A stretch of DNA of 64,000 bases from Loripinus fragilis (GCA_964019695.1 OZ026519.1:26219213-26283212); one strand, 5' to 3'; positions 29,520 to 41,366 are shown, numbered from the stretch's first letter. Numbers and translations: made by a program. The notes: a model not told the origin generated them from the letters alone.

Positions 29520-29876
29520 AGTCTAATACTGTTCCTTCTGCCAAAATAACAGCAATAGCAGTATATCAGTAGCTGGCAGCAGAATATGCTAGTGCTACTG
29601 CCAACAGTACAATTGATCGTATATGGACAATCTACTCAGCAGTTGGATGTGCTTACATTTCATCTACAAAGTTGTAAGCCTACAGTAAACAACATATAAC
29701 TAAAGCATGATTATCTTTGTGAATAGTAACCAGTGCTTAGTGAATTCATCATCACCATCAAACATGTTTACAAAAATCAGTTGCAGTTTTACAGATATGG
29801 GACAACTTTAATAATCTAGCACTGTTCCTACTGCCAACATTATAGCAGTACAGCATTATACTGCTACTGTCATTAG
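29520..29876. repeat. Degenerate ACTGCT/CAGTA-rich stretch
   Basis: Interspersed short motifs (CTACTGCCAACAGTAC, GCAGTATATCAG, CAGCATTATACTGCTACTG) suggest old simple-repeat decay. It continues beyond the MITE, at 30075-30125. Confidence 0.4.
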
Positions 29877-29878
29877 TA

Positions 29879-30070
29879 CAGTAAAACCTGTCTTAAGCCG
29901 CCATGCAAAAATAGACAAAACAAAGATCTTAATGACAAATGCTAGCTTAATGAAGGTGGAAAGTATTGCAGAATGCTCCCATTGGAGCATTCTGCAATAC
30001 TTTTGACCTGCATTAAGCGATAATTTGTCTCGGTCTTTTTTAGAGTGGCCGTTTTAGACAGGTTTTACTG
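29879..30070. mobile_element. pogo-like MITE, copy 1
   Basis: CAGTAAAACCTGTCTTAAGC at the left and, inverted, at the right (GGTTTTACTG), flanked by TA on both sides. A hairpin, GTATTGCAGAATGCTCC + GGAGCATTCTGCAATAC, is in the centre. Ends in CAGT with TA duplication fit the pogo/Tigger branch of Tc1/mariner. Further copies at 39333 and 41175. Confidence 0.8.
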
Positions 30071-30264
30071 TACATGTAGCTACTGCTGCACTCTTGTACT
30101 GCTAACTTCAGCAGTATACTGCTGTACCATCTCATCACAAAACATGAAGTTCCATGCGTGTATCCTGAAAGTCTTGTCAGAGGGGTCCAAAACTCAGTGA
30201 AACACCATTAAATGACGTTTAATCGTGTTCAGATGATGGCCCAACAGCTGGCTTTGTAGTTTTG

Positions 30265-30362
30265 TGTTTACAGGAGACCAGGACCAGTATTGCTTAGAAA
30301 CCCTATAGCTTTGTGATTTTTCAGTGGGGGGTCCTGATCCCCTATCCCGCCTCTGGATTGGG
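30265..30362 (+). repeat. Dispersed repeat, three copies
   Basis: GGACCAGTATTGCT...TTTTTCAGTGGGGGGTC...CCTCTGGATT. Related copies lie at 33335-33400 and, inverted, at 49211-49330. Confidence 0.5.
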
Positions 30363-30520
30363 TACAGTTCTCACAAATAGCATCTTCGGTATTCAACATT
30401 AGGCAAGTATAATTTTACCTTAATCCACTGCACTGCAATACAATTTGGTTGTTTGGTAAAGTAATGTATTTTACCACAAATACCCTTTCAGAAGAAATAT
30501 TGGGATTTATTTTATACTTA

Positions 30521-30628
30521 GCAGTGAAATCAATGTATATCAAAAACAAATTAAAGTGATATCAATCACTAGTGAAATGATATGATCTCAATCACTAGTG
30601 ATTGATATCAGCCTATATTTTCACTGTA
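30521..30628. repeat. Small inverted-repeat element
   Basis: The ends GCAGTGAAATCAATGTATAT and ATATTTTCACTGTAGC are inverted. Inside, TGATATCAATCACTAGTGA pairs with TCACTAGTGATTGATATCA. Confidence 0.6.
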
Positions 30629-31177
30629 GCGTTTTTTTTATCACCTCTGACTTTTCCATTCATTTAATGCAGCTCACTTCGAAAGTTCAAACGCCTATAA
30701 CTTTCTTATTTGTGAACAAAAACATCAAGTGTGGGTAAGCATTTTCTTAGTTAGAACATGAGGAACATTTTGGTACCGAAATAATTAAGATTTGCTGAAA
30801 TTTTTCGATTTTGCATTTTTACCGACATGTGTAGGCCAGTACATTTAGCCGAAAATGACCCTTGACCCACAACTAATTCCTTGAGAAATGTTATCAACAG
30901 TTTTAGTATCAGTTTTAGCCAGTGAGTGAGGCAATACATGTAACCTATGCTACGCAAAGTCATCATCAAATTATGACGTCACTTGTCTCGTACTTTGACG
31001 CTAAATAAATTTCTTTTTATCTGTAAGTTCTGATGACTATAGATCATGTAGATTGATCCAGGTATTCTGTCATAAATACTCCTTTGTCTTCTTTCACATT
31101 ATTGTGGTTCGGCTTGAAGCATGGTTAACAAATTGATTAACTGTAAATCTTTTAAAAAGTATAAAATAAAAAGAAAA

Positions 31178-31328
31178 TTTACTTTTTTGAGGTGAATATG
31201 CGCACTCATGAAAATTCTGATGTTTTCAACACACTCGATGAAATATATTGGTATTCGCACGAATGAAAATTTCGATGTTTTCAACTCACTCGATGAAATA
31301 TATTTGGTGTTCATCTCAAAAAAGTAAA
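31178..31328. repeat. 151-bp inverted-repeat element with two internal units
   Basis: The ends TTTACTTTTTTGAGGTGAA and TTCATCTCAAAAAAGTAAA are near-perfect inverses. Between them are two direct ~57-bp units with ATGAAAATTC(T)GATGTTTTCAA and CACTCGATGAAATATAT. It lies just 3' of the minus-strand gene, probably in its 3' UTR. Confidence 0.75.
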
Positions 31329-31343
31329 TATCCTCTATGTCGT

Positions 31344-32221
31344 CTACCGCTGAATTAGAACAGAAATATCCATTGAACGTCTTTTGTAGATATTTTCTTT
31401 CCTTCTTTGCCGTATTGTCCAAGATCTTTTCTGAATGCTGCTTATTCTGTTAAGCGCTTTGTGAGGAGATTCGTTGTTATCATCATCTGTTATGAAATTT
31501 TCATTGTAATCAGTCAAGTCTTCTTCACAACTCAAGTACTGGTCAGAACTCGACGTGGACTGATCATAAACTGAATCAAGACTGTCATAACTGTTCTCAC
31601 CTCTAATGCAGATATCTTCATTCACCAACATATCCCAGCTAATATCCATTGTTGAATCCACATTTGACATCCTAACCAATCCGCATGTTAGCTGGTCATT
31701 GTTATCGGGCCCATTATTAAGAGAATGAATGCTTGCTTCCGTTGCACTCAGAATTTCCTCATCATCTGTGCCATTCTCTGAATTTCCGTCACATGTATAT
31801 TCAATCTTTCTCTGGTATCGTCCATACTTTCTGCGCTTTCGTGAGATTTTCATTGATTTGTCTTGTATACTTGATGTTCGAAAAATATTCGGAAGGGAGA
31901 TGCAGTTTTCCCATCTTTGTGCGTAAAACGTGGGATTTCTTTGTCTTTTCTTCACAGGGTTGTTTTCTTTGTATGTGGTGACATCGTATCTGGGTTCGTT
32001 AACGTCTTTATCCTCCATGCGACTTTCTACATCATTTACAATAGATGTCCGTTTTCTACTTTTGACGTCCCAAGCAACTTTTTGAGGCTCTTTTGAATTG
32101 TTGATAGATTCTGCATTGTTGGTGCCAACCGGATTAACCGATATTGGTTGATCTCTGCGGTTCTTTAGTAGCCGTGTAAAGGAGTTGAAAAGTGAACTGA
32201 ACATATTTGGAAATGTTTTAT
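31344..32221 (-). CDS. 3'-terminal exon of a hypothetical hydrophilic protein
   Basis: On the minus strand a strong acceptor (TCTTTTTTCTTTTTCAG, AG at 32223-32222) opens a frame running to the stop at 31346-31344. The first ATG is at 32204, giving 286 residues (MFSSLFNSFTRLLKNRRDQ...). The protein is Ser/Asn/Asp-rich, with basic clusters (RKRRKYGRYQRK, about the middle; RQRRKENIYKRR near the C-terminus) and an acidic, serine-rich part (DQSTSSSDQYLSCEEDLTD). That suggests an unstructured nuclear protein. A KVAW near residue 50 fits the PP1-docking consensus RVxF/W, but this may be chance. I do not recognise the family. The frame stays open upstream into MITE copy E, where it is not genuine. 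Upstream exons were not found. Confidence 0.55.
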
Positions 32222-32241
32222 CTGAAAAAGAAAAAAGATAT

Positions 32242-32475
32242 ATGAGCAGCGACATTCCTACAATGTGGCATTTTGACATGAATAGACTCAGATGAGCCTG
32301 TGCAGCCTCCTTTTAAGCTTAGAAACTCAAAGCTGTTCGGTCAGTAGCTTAACAGTCATAGAATATTTAAGCAACGAGCAAAGGCTCTGATCAGACTGCG
32401 TATATGCCCAGTCTGATCTGAGCCTTTGCTGGTCGCACATACCAAATTGTTGGAAATCTCATGTCGCAGCTCATA
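32242..32475 (-). mobile_element. MITE family 1, copy E
   Basis: Same orientation as copy D: starts ATGAGCAGCGACATTCC, ends CTCATGTCGCAGCTCAT. It ends 18 bp upstream (in the direction of transcription) of the acceptor of the minus-strand exon. Confidence 0.8.
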
Positions 32476-32524
32476 ATTGGGATTGAAAGTTACAAATTTA
32501 AAAGTACTTTCTCTGAAGAGTGAT

Positions 32525-32605
32525 TTTGTCTGAGCAAACAGTGCAGACTGATTAAATTTTTACATCATTTCATTTTGGGTCTTCACAGTCTGCCAAGTAT
32601 ACTAT
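32525..32605. repeat. Small palindromic repeat (family 5)
   Basis: CAAACAGTGCAGACTGATTA and TGGGTCTTCACAGTCTGCCA, as at 25507. Confidence 0.5.
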
Positions 32606-32739
32606 GGCTAGAGTGTATTGTTGCTCAAAGACATTTGAAAGTTCACGCAAAGCTTGGTGCCTTGGCAGTGTTTATGAAATGAACTCTGTATCGAGGTGTT
32701 AAACATTTATGAAATTGATGTGTGAGGATTGTTGGGGTT

Positions 32740-32880
32740 TCAAAAGTTTCTTTCAGGAACACTATCAGAGTGCAAAACGCTTTGGGTCTAGATCAGGACC
32801 GACAGAACTAGGATTGGCATTCTGCCAGTTCTGATCTGAGTCCAAACTGTTTGCAAAGGTTGTCAGCAGATGACAAAAGT
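32740..32880 (+). repeat. Dispersed short element, family 2, copy 2
   Basis: TTTCTTTCAGGAACACTATCAG, then TCTAGATCAGGACCGACA and TTTGCAAAGGTTGTCAGCAG, as at 22678. Confidence 0.6.
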
Positions 32881-33239
32881 CGGCGCTACTATGATGTGCA
32901 TGATCATAATAGAGTAACGAAACACACACTATGTATTAGTTCAACCAAAGACCGTGACCAACTTTGATTGATCTATTCAAAGGAGTTCCAATCACACAGA
33001 AAAAGTGCACTATTCGGACATGAATATTTTTCAGTTTTATCATACCTTCACCCTAATAATGGATTTGCTATTCGGTGATATGATTTATTTTGTCCAGTGA
33101 AGAAGAAACAGTATCACAGCTAGCAAACAGTCTTTGGCCACTATCGACAAGGCAAGGATCCAGAAAGTTTTGTCGGTGGGGAGGGGGAGGGTGTGGGGGT
33201 CAAAATTATGATTTATTTTTGCTTAAGTCATCATCTGTT

Positions 33240-33440
33240 ACAGAGGGGTCAGTACCAATAGTCTAGGCGGGCCACCATCGGCCCCCAGCAGATGCCATTG
33301 AAATTGCGTTTCCCTGGTGAGCCGATGATGGCGCTCGGTGATGGTGATTTTTCAGTGCGGGGTCCGTGCCCCTGTCGACCCTCTGGATCCGCGCATGTCG
33401 GCGTTTCGCTTGCGGAACGATAGTGGCCCGTTTTTACAAT
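33240..33440 (+). repeat. GC-richer dispersed repeat
   Basis: GGCCACCATCGGCCCCCAGC, later TTTTTCAGTGCGGGGTCC, TCTGGATCC and GGAACGATAGTGGCCCG. Partial relatives lie at 30265, 49211-49400 and 53410-53480. 33533-33600 then holds a palindrome, GCAAACAGAGCAGACTCAGA with its complement. No gene is seen from 32881 to 34714. Confidence 0.5.
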
Positions 33441-34714
33441 TGAATGGTAAAGCTTAGGCACATGTGGTAATTAACTGAGTCAGTGACTGCATGCATACAT
33501 TAACCCTTTACCTCCTCATAGTAACCACTTTTAACGCTTTTGCAAACAGAGCAGACTCAGATCAGGCAGCCCTGATCTGGGTCTACTCTGTTTGCTTATG
33601 GATATATGACATATCTGATCCTACACTAGTGGACCTGAAAAGTAATTTCTTTGTTCTGTGTACCAACATGAAGGTTTATTTATATAATTATTCGTAGTGG
33701 GTGGAGCCTAGCATGAATATTCATGAAGGAAAAGGTTAAAGATAAACAACGTGAATGTATCACGTTTCACAGAATAGCAAATTTTGTTAATAAGAAGGTG
33801 AATATCCAAATTAAAAGTTAGTGATAACGTGTTAAAGCTGAACAACATAGTTGAAAAGTTCCATACTCACGGCGGGCCGCGTTTCCCGCCAAGATCGCGA
33901 TTTTTACAATAAAAAATATTCAAAATTGCCTACTAACTGGTATCCGTTCCCTGATATAATTGTGCAGTTGAGAGCCACATGACCTTTCTTAAAGAGACTA
34001 AGTCTGCAACTATGAACATTTTTCGAAAATTTTCCTTTAAAATCATTTGTAAAAGCAAAATTAAGTTATGTTTTCACAATAAGTCTGTTCACTATAGCTG
34101 AAAACTGCATGGAAAAATGAATTATCTTATTAAAACAGGTGTTTTTCCTCTTGTTGGTAATTATTTGCGTCCCTCCAATAATTATAGACAGTCAAGTTTT
34201 AACATAAATGCTGTTGTTTTGATACTGATAATTTGTAAAGATTTACAAAATTGGTAAAACGTATACCTGAATTTTAGTTTTTTACTGTGTTCTTGAAAAA
34301 TAGAAACATTATTTCAAAAATTAAAAGATCAAAAGTTACAGACTGTGCAGCTTTAATACTCTCAAGAATCAGCTGATAACGAACAAATAAATACATGTAT
34401 TAAAATGATTGTTATAAATCCTTTTTATTGTCACAGTTGTATATGATACCTATGCGAACTTGCCTAGGTTTTCATGGCTAAAAAGCTTACGAAACGAAAT
34501 AGAACGATATCACACCTACTTTTGATCAAACACGTATGAAAACAACTAATCCATGGCACAACAAAATGCATTCACGATAGCGTTACGACTGACAGAATAA
34601 CTTTGCAAACTGGAACTGAACGAACGACTTCTAGGGCCCTTGATGTATATCTTTGGGCCATATCATCAATAATGGTACTTATTTTCATTGTATATTTCAA
34701 GCCAGGCTTTAACT

Positions 34715-34885
34715 ATTTGCATACTGGGTACTTTTTCATGTTTTTGTCGTCTGCAGATATTTTACAACATTTTTTTTTTCAAAATAACATCAGAGTGTCA
34801 ACCAACTTGGCTCCAGATCAGCCCCTGCATTCTGTTGGGCCTGATCTGGGTCCAAACTATTTGCAAAGGCCATCAGCAGACCGCT
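34715..34885 (+). repeat. Dispersed short element, family 2, copy 3
   Basis: TTTGCATACTGGGTACTTTT, GTCGTCTGC, then TCCAGATCAGCCCCTGCATT and TTTGCAAAGGCCATCAGCAG. Confidence 0.6.
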
Positions 34886-35957
34886 AGCTGGAACAGAGTT
34901 AATAATGTGCCAGGCGTTTATAGCTTCATCTTTTTAATGCCTTGTTTTTACGAGCTCAGACTGTTCTTGTGAGGCTGTGCGTTTGCGTAGGCTTGCCTGA
35001 ACATTCTCTTATCACCTGCGTGATATATTCTCGTTGACTGGCTCAAATATGACTCATACCTGGTGACTCTGTTGGCCTGCAGTAAAAGTACCCCGATTTA
35101 GAATGCATCCATATTCATGCATGCTAAGAATGTTGCAACGATCTGGCTATCTGTATGCATAGTCACTAAATCGAATCTTTTTTTTTGGAAATGGCAAAGT
35201 ATAATTAACTTGAACAGCATGTATGTACTCCGATCGGACAGGGCTGGCTGGTCTGATTTCTCGTGATCATAACGTTGGATGAATTTGAAACAGCAATTTT
35301 AAATTTAGACAAAACGCACAATGCAAAATAACGAGATAGGTAATAATAGTATTCTGACTGATATAAACAGGAAAAAGATCCACCACCCAAATCTGAGTCA
35401 CAAGCGCCCTGGATACCCCGAGAGTAACCCTATCTTAATCAACTGAATGGAGAAACGCTTACAATTAAAAATAACTACGCGAGCCAAAACGTAAGGAAAA
35501 CGGACCTTTGTAGAGTTCATGACGTTAATTCTCCTTATCATGGCACATTCTGATTTGTGTCTTCATTTTGTCTACTTCCATAATGTTGAAAAATGAAGAG
35601 GCGTTGACCGGATGAGCAGGCTTATATCGACATGTGATGAAGGGGAATAGTGAATCGGTCGAAGAGTGCTGAAGTCGAAGATTATGCGCATTGCTGCTTG
35701 CTGATACGAACATTTATTTGAGTATAGTGCTTTAGATCTATGAATTATCAGCCCTGGATTAAATTCCATGTCAGTGGCCATATTCTAGTTAGGCTTTTGC
35801 TACTTGCATGCCGTTGCAAAATTTCAGTGTGAAGTATATTGTGTGCAAAAGTATAAAATCCTTCAAACTTTGCAAAATTGTATAATTGAAAATCTGTATC
35901 TCACTTCAAACCTTTCTGCGTTCGCCCATTCGTCTGTCCGTCTGTTATCAATTAGCG

Positions 35958-35958
<1 letters not shown>
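34886..35958. other. Intergenic, nothing recognised
   Basis: Only short spurious reading frames. Confidence 0.45.

Positions 35959-36014
<56 letters not shown>
35959..36014. repeat. (AC)28 microsatellite
   Basis: About 56 bp of uninterrupted AC. Confidence 0.95.
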
Positions 36015-36016
<2 letters not shown>

Positions 36017-37503
36017 CAAACCAACCAAAAACAACAACAGCAAAAACTCAGAAAGAACTTTTTTTTTTTAATATTTTATTCCGAAGAGACAAAAACTGAT
36101 AAGCTTACAAAATAAAACAGTTTTCTTTGCCTGAGGCTGAGCCGAGGCAAAAAATATGCAAAGAAGGTATCCCGCCCATTTTAAGCATATCCATTTAACT
36201 TTTTTTTTGGAATTTTATCATGAAACTACTACATTTTGTCGAAGGAATATGCCTCGTAGATGTTAAACGACTCTCGTTGCTTAATTGGATCTTGGAATAA
36301 TAAAAGGTTCTATTCGACAAAAACGAGCCAGTGTGATTGCCAGTACTGTTCCCTTTTCTTGATACACCAGGCTGATATAATAGAAAAAATAAACACCTGT
36401 TTAACCACAAAAATGGCAATTTTATTTGTGATACCGAAATGAGATGCAGGTAGATTAGATAGAATACCTAACATTCGTGCTAATCGACTTGAGGGACTAG
36501 CCACGGAAATAGGAACCATTCAAACCATAGTTCGAACCAGTCTACGCATCCACACCGTCTGACCAGCGCCAATGTTGTCCCATGTGTTCGCTGACAAGCT
36601 ACATTTGTATATTATCCACAAACTGAATCATCACTGCCATCGAGACTATCGAACAGCGCTGATCAGGTGAGCTTGATGCCATATAATGCAGCGTACCATC
36701 ATGATCAGCACTGTTTGTCATACTTAATTATACACAGAGACGGCTGCCTCAAATGTCGGACGGGTTTCTAATACTTTGCTGTTTTAGAGAGGCCAATAAG
36801 TAATGTAAGTAACAAATATCACGATCAAAATAATGTGACATAAAAACAAAATCTCAGGGGGAAAATGATACCAGGGTCATTGCGTCTCCAATTCCATCCC
36901 AACAAAGTAACGAACCCCTTCCCTTTCCAGACAGGTATATTTGAATCCCTTCCCACATTTTTGCAGTAAATCGCCCCCGTTCCAGACAAACTCTGAGAAT
37001 AAGACCTATTTGATCGCCATGCCCCAACCAAAGAACTAAATTTTATAAACTTGCCTTGCCCTGAATCGCCCCTCTTTTGGCATCCTCTTAAACACGAAAA
37101 CCCACTCAATTAAGCATGCATCACAACGAAAACAGTGCTGTTTTTGACTTGTAAACGTAACAGCGACGTTAGCTGTTTTCAGGACTCAACTTTTGCTTCA
37201 AATGCTCAATTGAGACGACCTTTATTATTTTCAGAATGGCTGATTCGACTTAGCTGGAAAACAAAATAAAAGACTTTATACACCGATGCTGTATCAATAA
37301 TGCAGTCGAAACCCGTTTTTGACCCTCCCTTGTTTAAAGCAATGAACGACGCAGTAAAATCCAATTAAAATACACCGATTGCTTTCCTTAACTTTATCAC
37401 ATATCAAACCATCATTTTTGCAGATATTTTATAACTTTAAATCATTTCTTCAAATAAAACTCGATCTTTATTTATCCGTGCTAAACTTTTGGTGAGCAGC
37501 ATA
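36015..37503. other. Intergenic with one small palindromic repeat
   Basis: 36655-36725 (ACAGCGCTGATCAGGTGAGC ... GATCAGCACTGTTTGTC) belongs to palindromic family 5. A Pro/Ser-codon-rich stretch at 36850-37110 gives a 94-residue reverse-strand frame that I do not believe to be a gene. Confidence 0.4.
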
Positions 37504-37731
37504 TATGAGCCGCGACACGAGATTTCCAACAATGTGAAATTTTAACATGAATAGATTCAAACGAGCATGTGCAGCTCCATTTAAGCTTATAAACTCCAAA
37601 TGTTGTTCGGTCAGTAGAATATTGAAGCGACATGCAACGGCTCTGATCAGTCTGCGCGTATGCGCCGGCTGGTCTGAGCATTTGCTGGTCGCACATACCA
37701 CAGTGCTGGAACTCTCAAGTCGCGGCACATA
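37504..37731 (-). mobile_element. MITE family 1, copy F
   Basis: TATGAGCCGCGACACGAGAT at the left and AAGTCGCGGCACATA at the right. ATAT flanks both ends. Confidence 0.8.
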
Positions 37732-37732
37732 T

Positions 37733-38805
37733 GTCTGCGAGAAGCGAAGGCTCTGGCGCGACTGTGCGTCGCTCGCCGATGCGATATATACCAAAATCTT
37801 GTGTGCTGGCCGATTTTGTACTTGGTCTTTCCCGTCACTGACATTACCATTCTTAAGGCAATGTTTACCAGTCTTTCCCGTTACTGACATTACCATTCTT
37901 AAGGCAATGTTTACTGGTCTTTCCCGTCACTGACATAACCATTCTTAAGGCAATGTTTACTGGTCTTTCCCGTCACTGACATTACCATTCTTAAGGCAAT
38001 GTTTACCGGTCTTTCCCGTCACTGACATTACCATTCTTAAGGCAATGTTTATCCGTCTTTCCCGTCACTGATATTACCATTCTTAAGGCAATGTTTATCC
38101 GTCTTTCCCGTCACTGACATAACCATTCTTAAGGCAATGTTTACCGGTCTTTCCCGTCACTGACATTACCATTCTTAAGGCAATGTTTATCCGTCTTTCC
38201 CGTCACTGACATTACCATTCTTAAGGCAATGTTTACTGGTCTTTCCCGTCACTGACATTACCATTCTTAAGGCAATGTTTACCGGTCTTTCCCGTCACTG
38301 ACATTACCATTCTTAAGGCAATGTTTATCGGTCTTTCCCGTCACTGAATATACCATTCTTAAGGCAATGTTTACTGGTCTTTCCCGTCACTGACATTACC
38401 ATTCTTAAGGCAATGCTTACCGGTCTTTCCCGTCACTGACATTACCCTTCTTAAGGCAATGTTTATCGGTCTTTCCCGTCACTGATATTACCATTCTTAA
38501 GGCAATGTTTATCGGTCTTTCCCGTCACTGACATTACCATTCTTAAGGCAATGTTTATCGGTCTTTCCCGTCACTGATATTACCATTCTTAAGGCAATGT
38601 TTACTGGTCTTTCCCGTCACTGACATTACCATTATTAAGGCAATATTTTCTTAAATATCCCATGAAAATGAAATAATTTGGTCTCACTGAATCCAATTAA
38701 TTCCATTTTCATAGGCTATTTAAAAACAGGAGGGGGGGGGAGGGAGGGGGTGAGGAGGGGTATTCGAGCGACCCCCCTGAACCCTATCTTGATCCGTCAC
38801 TGAGC
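37733..38805 (+). repeat. Dispersed cassette, copy 2, carrying the 46-bp array
   Basis: The flanks (GCGAAGGCTCTGGCGCGACTG at 37744 and the CCATGAAAATGAAATAATTT ... TCCATTTTCATAGG block at 38661-38710, then CCCCCCTGAACCC) match 8546-9005. A G-rich AGGGGGGGGGGAGGGAGGGG stretch sits at 38731-38760. Confidence 0.5.
37826..38646 (+). repeat. 18-copy minisatellite, 46-bp unit
   Basis: Unit TCTTTCCCGTCACTGACATT + ACCATTCTTAAGGCAATG + TTTACYGG. The landmark TCTTTCCCG stands at 37826, 37872, 37918 and so on to 38608, always exactly 46 bp apart, so there are no indels in 18 units, only substitutions (mostly the TTTACC/TTTATC/TTTACT tail and GACATT/GATATT). Young or homogenised. Confidence 0.97.
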
Positions 38806-39332
38806 GGGCATTGCAAGTACTCACTCTTTCCTAGTCCACACGTTTATAATGCCCATAATAACGACTATGACATTTCAAACTAAATCAAAAGCATAACAAT
38901 TAAATTTAGTATATTTACTGATTTATCTATTTTAATAAATTTTCTTAATGATTGCTGCAGAGTCAATTAGGAGAGATATAATCAAAGTTATTGTCTTGAG
39001 TATTAAAGGAAACAATTAAGCCATGGCATGACAGAACCAACAAAATGAATGTGCGCAATTTGAAGACTTAGATCAGCCAAAACATCGGCTCAGTATCATC
39101 CTATTGTGACACGCTTTAAACGTGCTTGTCAAGCTCTCCAGTCGTGCTAGATACCCAGCCTTTGAATTTTAACCATTATATTACTGGCTAGGTACCCAGT
39201 ACAGTAACATCTCGAAAATTCGAACTACAATTGTTCGAAATATTCTCTTATTTGAATTGAATTTCGGACACACTGAAATCAGACAATAGGACTTATTCAT
39301 GATATATTTTAATGTATAACTGTAATGACATA
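38806..39332. other. Intergenic, nothing recognised
   Basis: AT-rich, no feature. Confidence 0.45.
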
Positions 39333-39543
39333 CAGTAAAACCTATCTTAAGCGGCCACTCAAAAATAGACAAAACAAAGATCTTAATGACAAATGAAATG
39401 GTTGCTTAATGAAGGTTGAAAGTATTGCAGAATGCTCCCCTTAGAGCATTCTGCAATACGTTTGACCTGCTTTAAGCGATAATTTGTCTTGAAAACCAAT
39501 TTTTGGTCGTTTTTAGAGTGACCGTTTTAGACAGGTTTTACTG
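39333..39543. mobile_element. pogo-like MITE, copy 2
   Basis: CAGTAAAACCTATCTTAAGC ... ACAGGTTTTACTG between TA dinucleotides. Central hairpin as in copy 1. A different palindrome (GGTGCGTAAGAGAAACATCT / AGACGTTTCTTTTACGGCGC) follows at 39552-39603. Confidence 0.8.
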
Positions 39544-40187
39544 TATGTTTTGGGTGCGTAAGAGAAACATCTCCTCGAGACGTTTCTTTTACGGCGCGCC
39601 CAGAACCTATGGCTGATAGAACAAAACTGATAACAATCATTTCTGAGGGTTACGTATTTTTATATCTAAAACCCAATAATTCGTAATATTGATAATTCGA
39701 AATCAAACCGCCAGTCCCGAGGGCTCAGAATTTACGAGATTTGACTATTTTTGGATTTGAACCATTATGCCTACATACAAAGTTAGCTGTTTGAGTAGTG
39801 AACGTTTTATTGGCGCGACTTTTCGGAGTCACAGGTTCTTCTGAGTCGCACTTTCTTACTCACTAGTTACCTGGAAGATGTATGCCATTTTCTCATGAAT
39901 AGACTCAGAGTCAGATGATAACCACCCATATACATTTAGCAGGCATCGGATCTTCAATTCTGAAAATCCCGATGTACTATCTTTGCATAGTTCATTTGTA
40001 GATGTTGGTGCATATTAGAACAACCCATGGTTTCTAGTAGATACGCGTGATTTGTTTTACCAGATTTTGGAAATAAACATAACCAGTATTAAAAAAACTA
40101 GAAAGGACCAGGGACTCTCTATACAAAGGGACAGGAAACATTGTATTAATTTTGCTGATAATAAGAATTATCTTTTAGGTACAGTAC

Positions 40188-40255
40188 CATAGTTGCAGAC
40201 ATCACCCAGGTGAACCGCATGTCTAGATCTCGGAGGGTGTTGGCTATCGGAGGTA
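40188..40255 (+). other. Exon-like segment, + copy of an inverted pair
   Basis: 40201-40255 encodes TQVNRMSRSRRVLAIGG in one frame and ends at G|GTAAAC. It is preceded by possible acceptors (ATCTTTTAG at 40179 and GTTGCAG at 40198). The same ~55 bp occur inverted at 51112-51171 with very few differences, one of them at a third codon position (GTG/GTA, Val). Family not recognised. Could be a duplicated exon or the ends of a larger inverted structure. Confidence 0.4.
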
Positions 40256-40616
40256 AACAAACGATTTTGGGGTTGGACATGGTCTGTATTGAGACGATTT
40301 TATTGTATTTAGATTCGTTTTGAGGGATAAGAACAACATATAGGTCGATAGTATACAGAATGATGAGAACTCTGAAAACAATACATGCTTTTGAACTGAA
40401 TCTGTTCGAGTTTAAATCGCATTTGAATTCGGAAATGCTTAAATTTGGACGAATATTTCGAATTCATCAGTTAATATTCATATCTATTATTTTATTTTTA
40501 CTTGATTCACAGTCACCGCTGGAATGTATAACCTCTCTTCAGAATGAATCTGTCAAATACAATTCAAAAATACTTGTAAAATCCTTATTTATTTGCAATT
40601 TTATGACGGTGGTATC

Positions 40617-41033
40617 ATGTTTATAGGTAGCTTTCCGTTCGGAGGTATGTTGGGTAGCTGTCGGAGGGAAGGCTTATGCATGTTAACATTGATTCCGGAG
40701 AACAGCAAATTGATTATGCTCATTAAACAAGCTCTCGCATACGGAAACAAAAGTGTAACACTCAAACACTTTCAAAAACAAGTGGTTCGATTGGCGAGGA
40801 ACATATCAAAGGAGAAACAAGTTAAAATAAACCAATTTGTTAGAGTTTTGTTCAACATTGAATGGGTGTTGTTGTTTTTTGCATTAGTTTGTTTTGGCCT
40901 ACCATATCTATTTAGCCCTTTGCATCACATTGAAGAACAATCTGACAGTAACATAACATGCCAAAGCATATACTATAATGAAATGGACGGCAGGCCTTCA
41001 GATTTATGGTGGGCTCGGGTCATTGTCCCATGA
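40617..41033 (+). CDS. Hypothetical small membrane-protein-like ORF
   Basis: From the ATG at 40617 the frame encodes about 138 residues. A hydrophobic stretch (FNIEWVLLFFALVCFGLPYL, about residues 79-98) could span a membrane, with a Lys/Arg-rich segment before it and an N-glycosylation site (NIT) after it. No homology is recognised, there is no clear promoter or splice signal, and the 3' end runs into a region with ATGGCCCATCC motifs shared with 41465. It may be a chance ORF or a partial exon. Confidence 0.2.
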   Translation: MFIGSFPFGGMLGSCRREGLCMLTLIPENSKLIMLIKQALAYGNKSVTLKHFQKQVVRLARNISKEKQVKINQFVRVLFNIEWVLLFFALVCFGLPYLFSPLHHIEEQSDSNITCQSIYYNEMDGRPSDLWWARVIVP

Positions 41034-41174
41034 TTTCAAAATATGGCCCATCCCTTTTCAAGGCAGTGGGCCCAGTGGACCCATCCTTATTAGTTGAGAA
41101 AAAACCCTCAAATATTCATCTTACAGCGAGTCTACGAACTCCACAAAACAGAAAGTACACGTAGGTTGTCAATA

Positions 41175-41366
41175 AAGTAAAACCTGTCTTAAGCAGCCAC
41201 TCAAAAGAAAAAAGACAAAACAAAGATCTTAATAACAAATGGTAGCTTAATGAAGGTCAAAAGGATTGCAGAATGCTCCCCTTGGAGCATTCTGCAATAC
41301 TTTTGACCTGCATTAATCAATAATTGGTCTTCCTTTTTGAGTGTCCCCTGAAGACAGGTTTTACTG
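41175..41366. mobile_element. pogo-like MITE, copy 3
   Basis: AAGTAAAACCTGTCTTAAGC ... GGTTTTACTG between TA dinucleotides. First base of the left CAG mutated. Confidence 0.75.

Noticed and set aside
32205..32279. N-terminal extension of the minus-strand protein (MSKCHIVGMSLLIYL...)
   Set aside because: Encoded by the MITE copy E end and the intron's pyrimidine tract upstream of a strong acceptor.
36825..37109. 94-residue reverse-strand ORF
   Set aside because: No family resemblance, no splice or promoter signals, and biased composition only.
37826..38646. CRISPR-like array
   Set aside because: Units are contiguous 46-bp repeats without spacers in animal DNA, i.e. a minisatellite.
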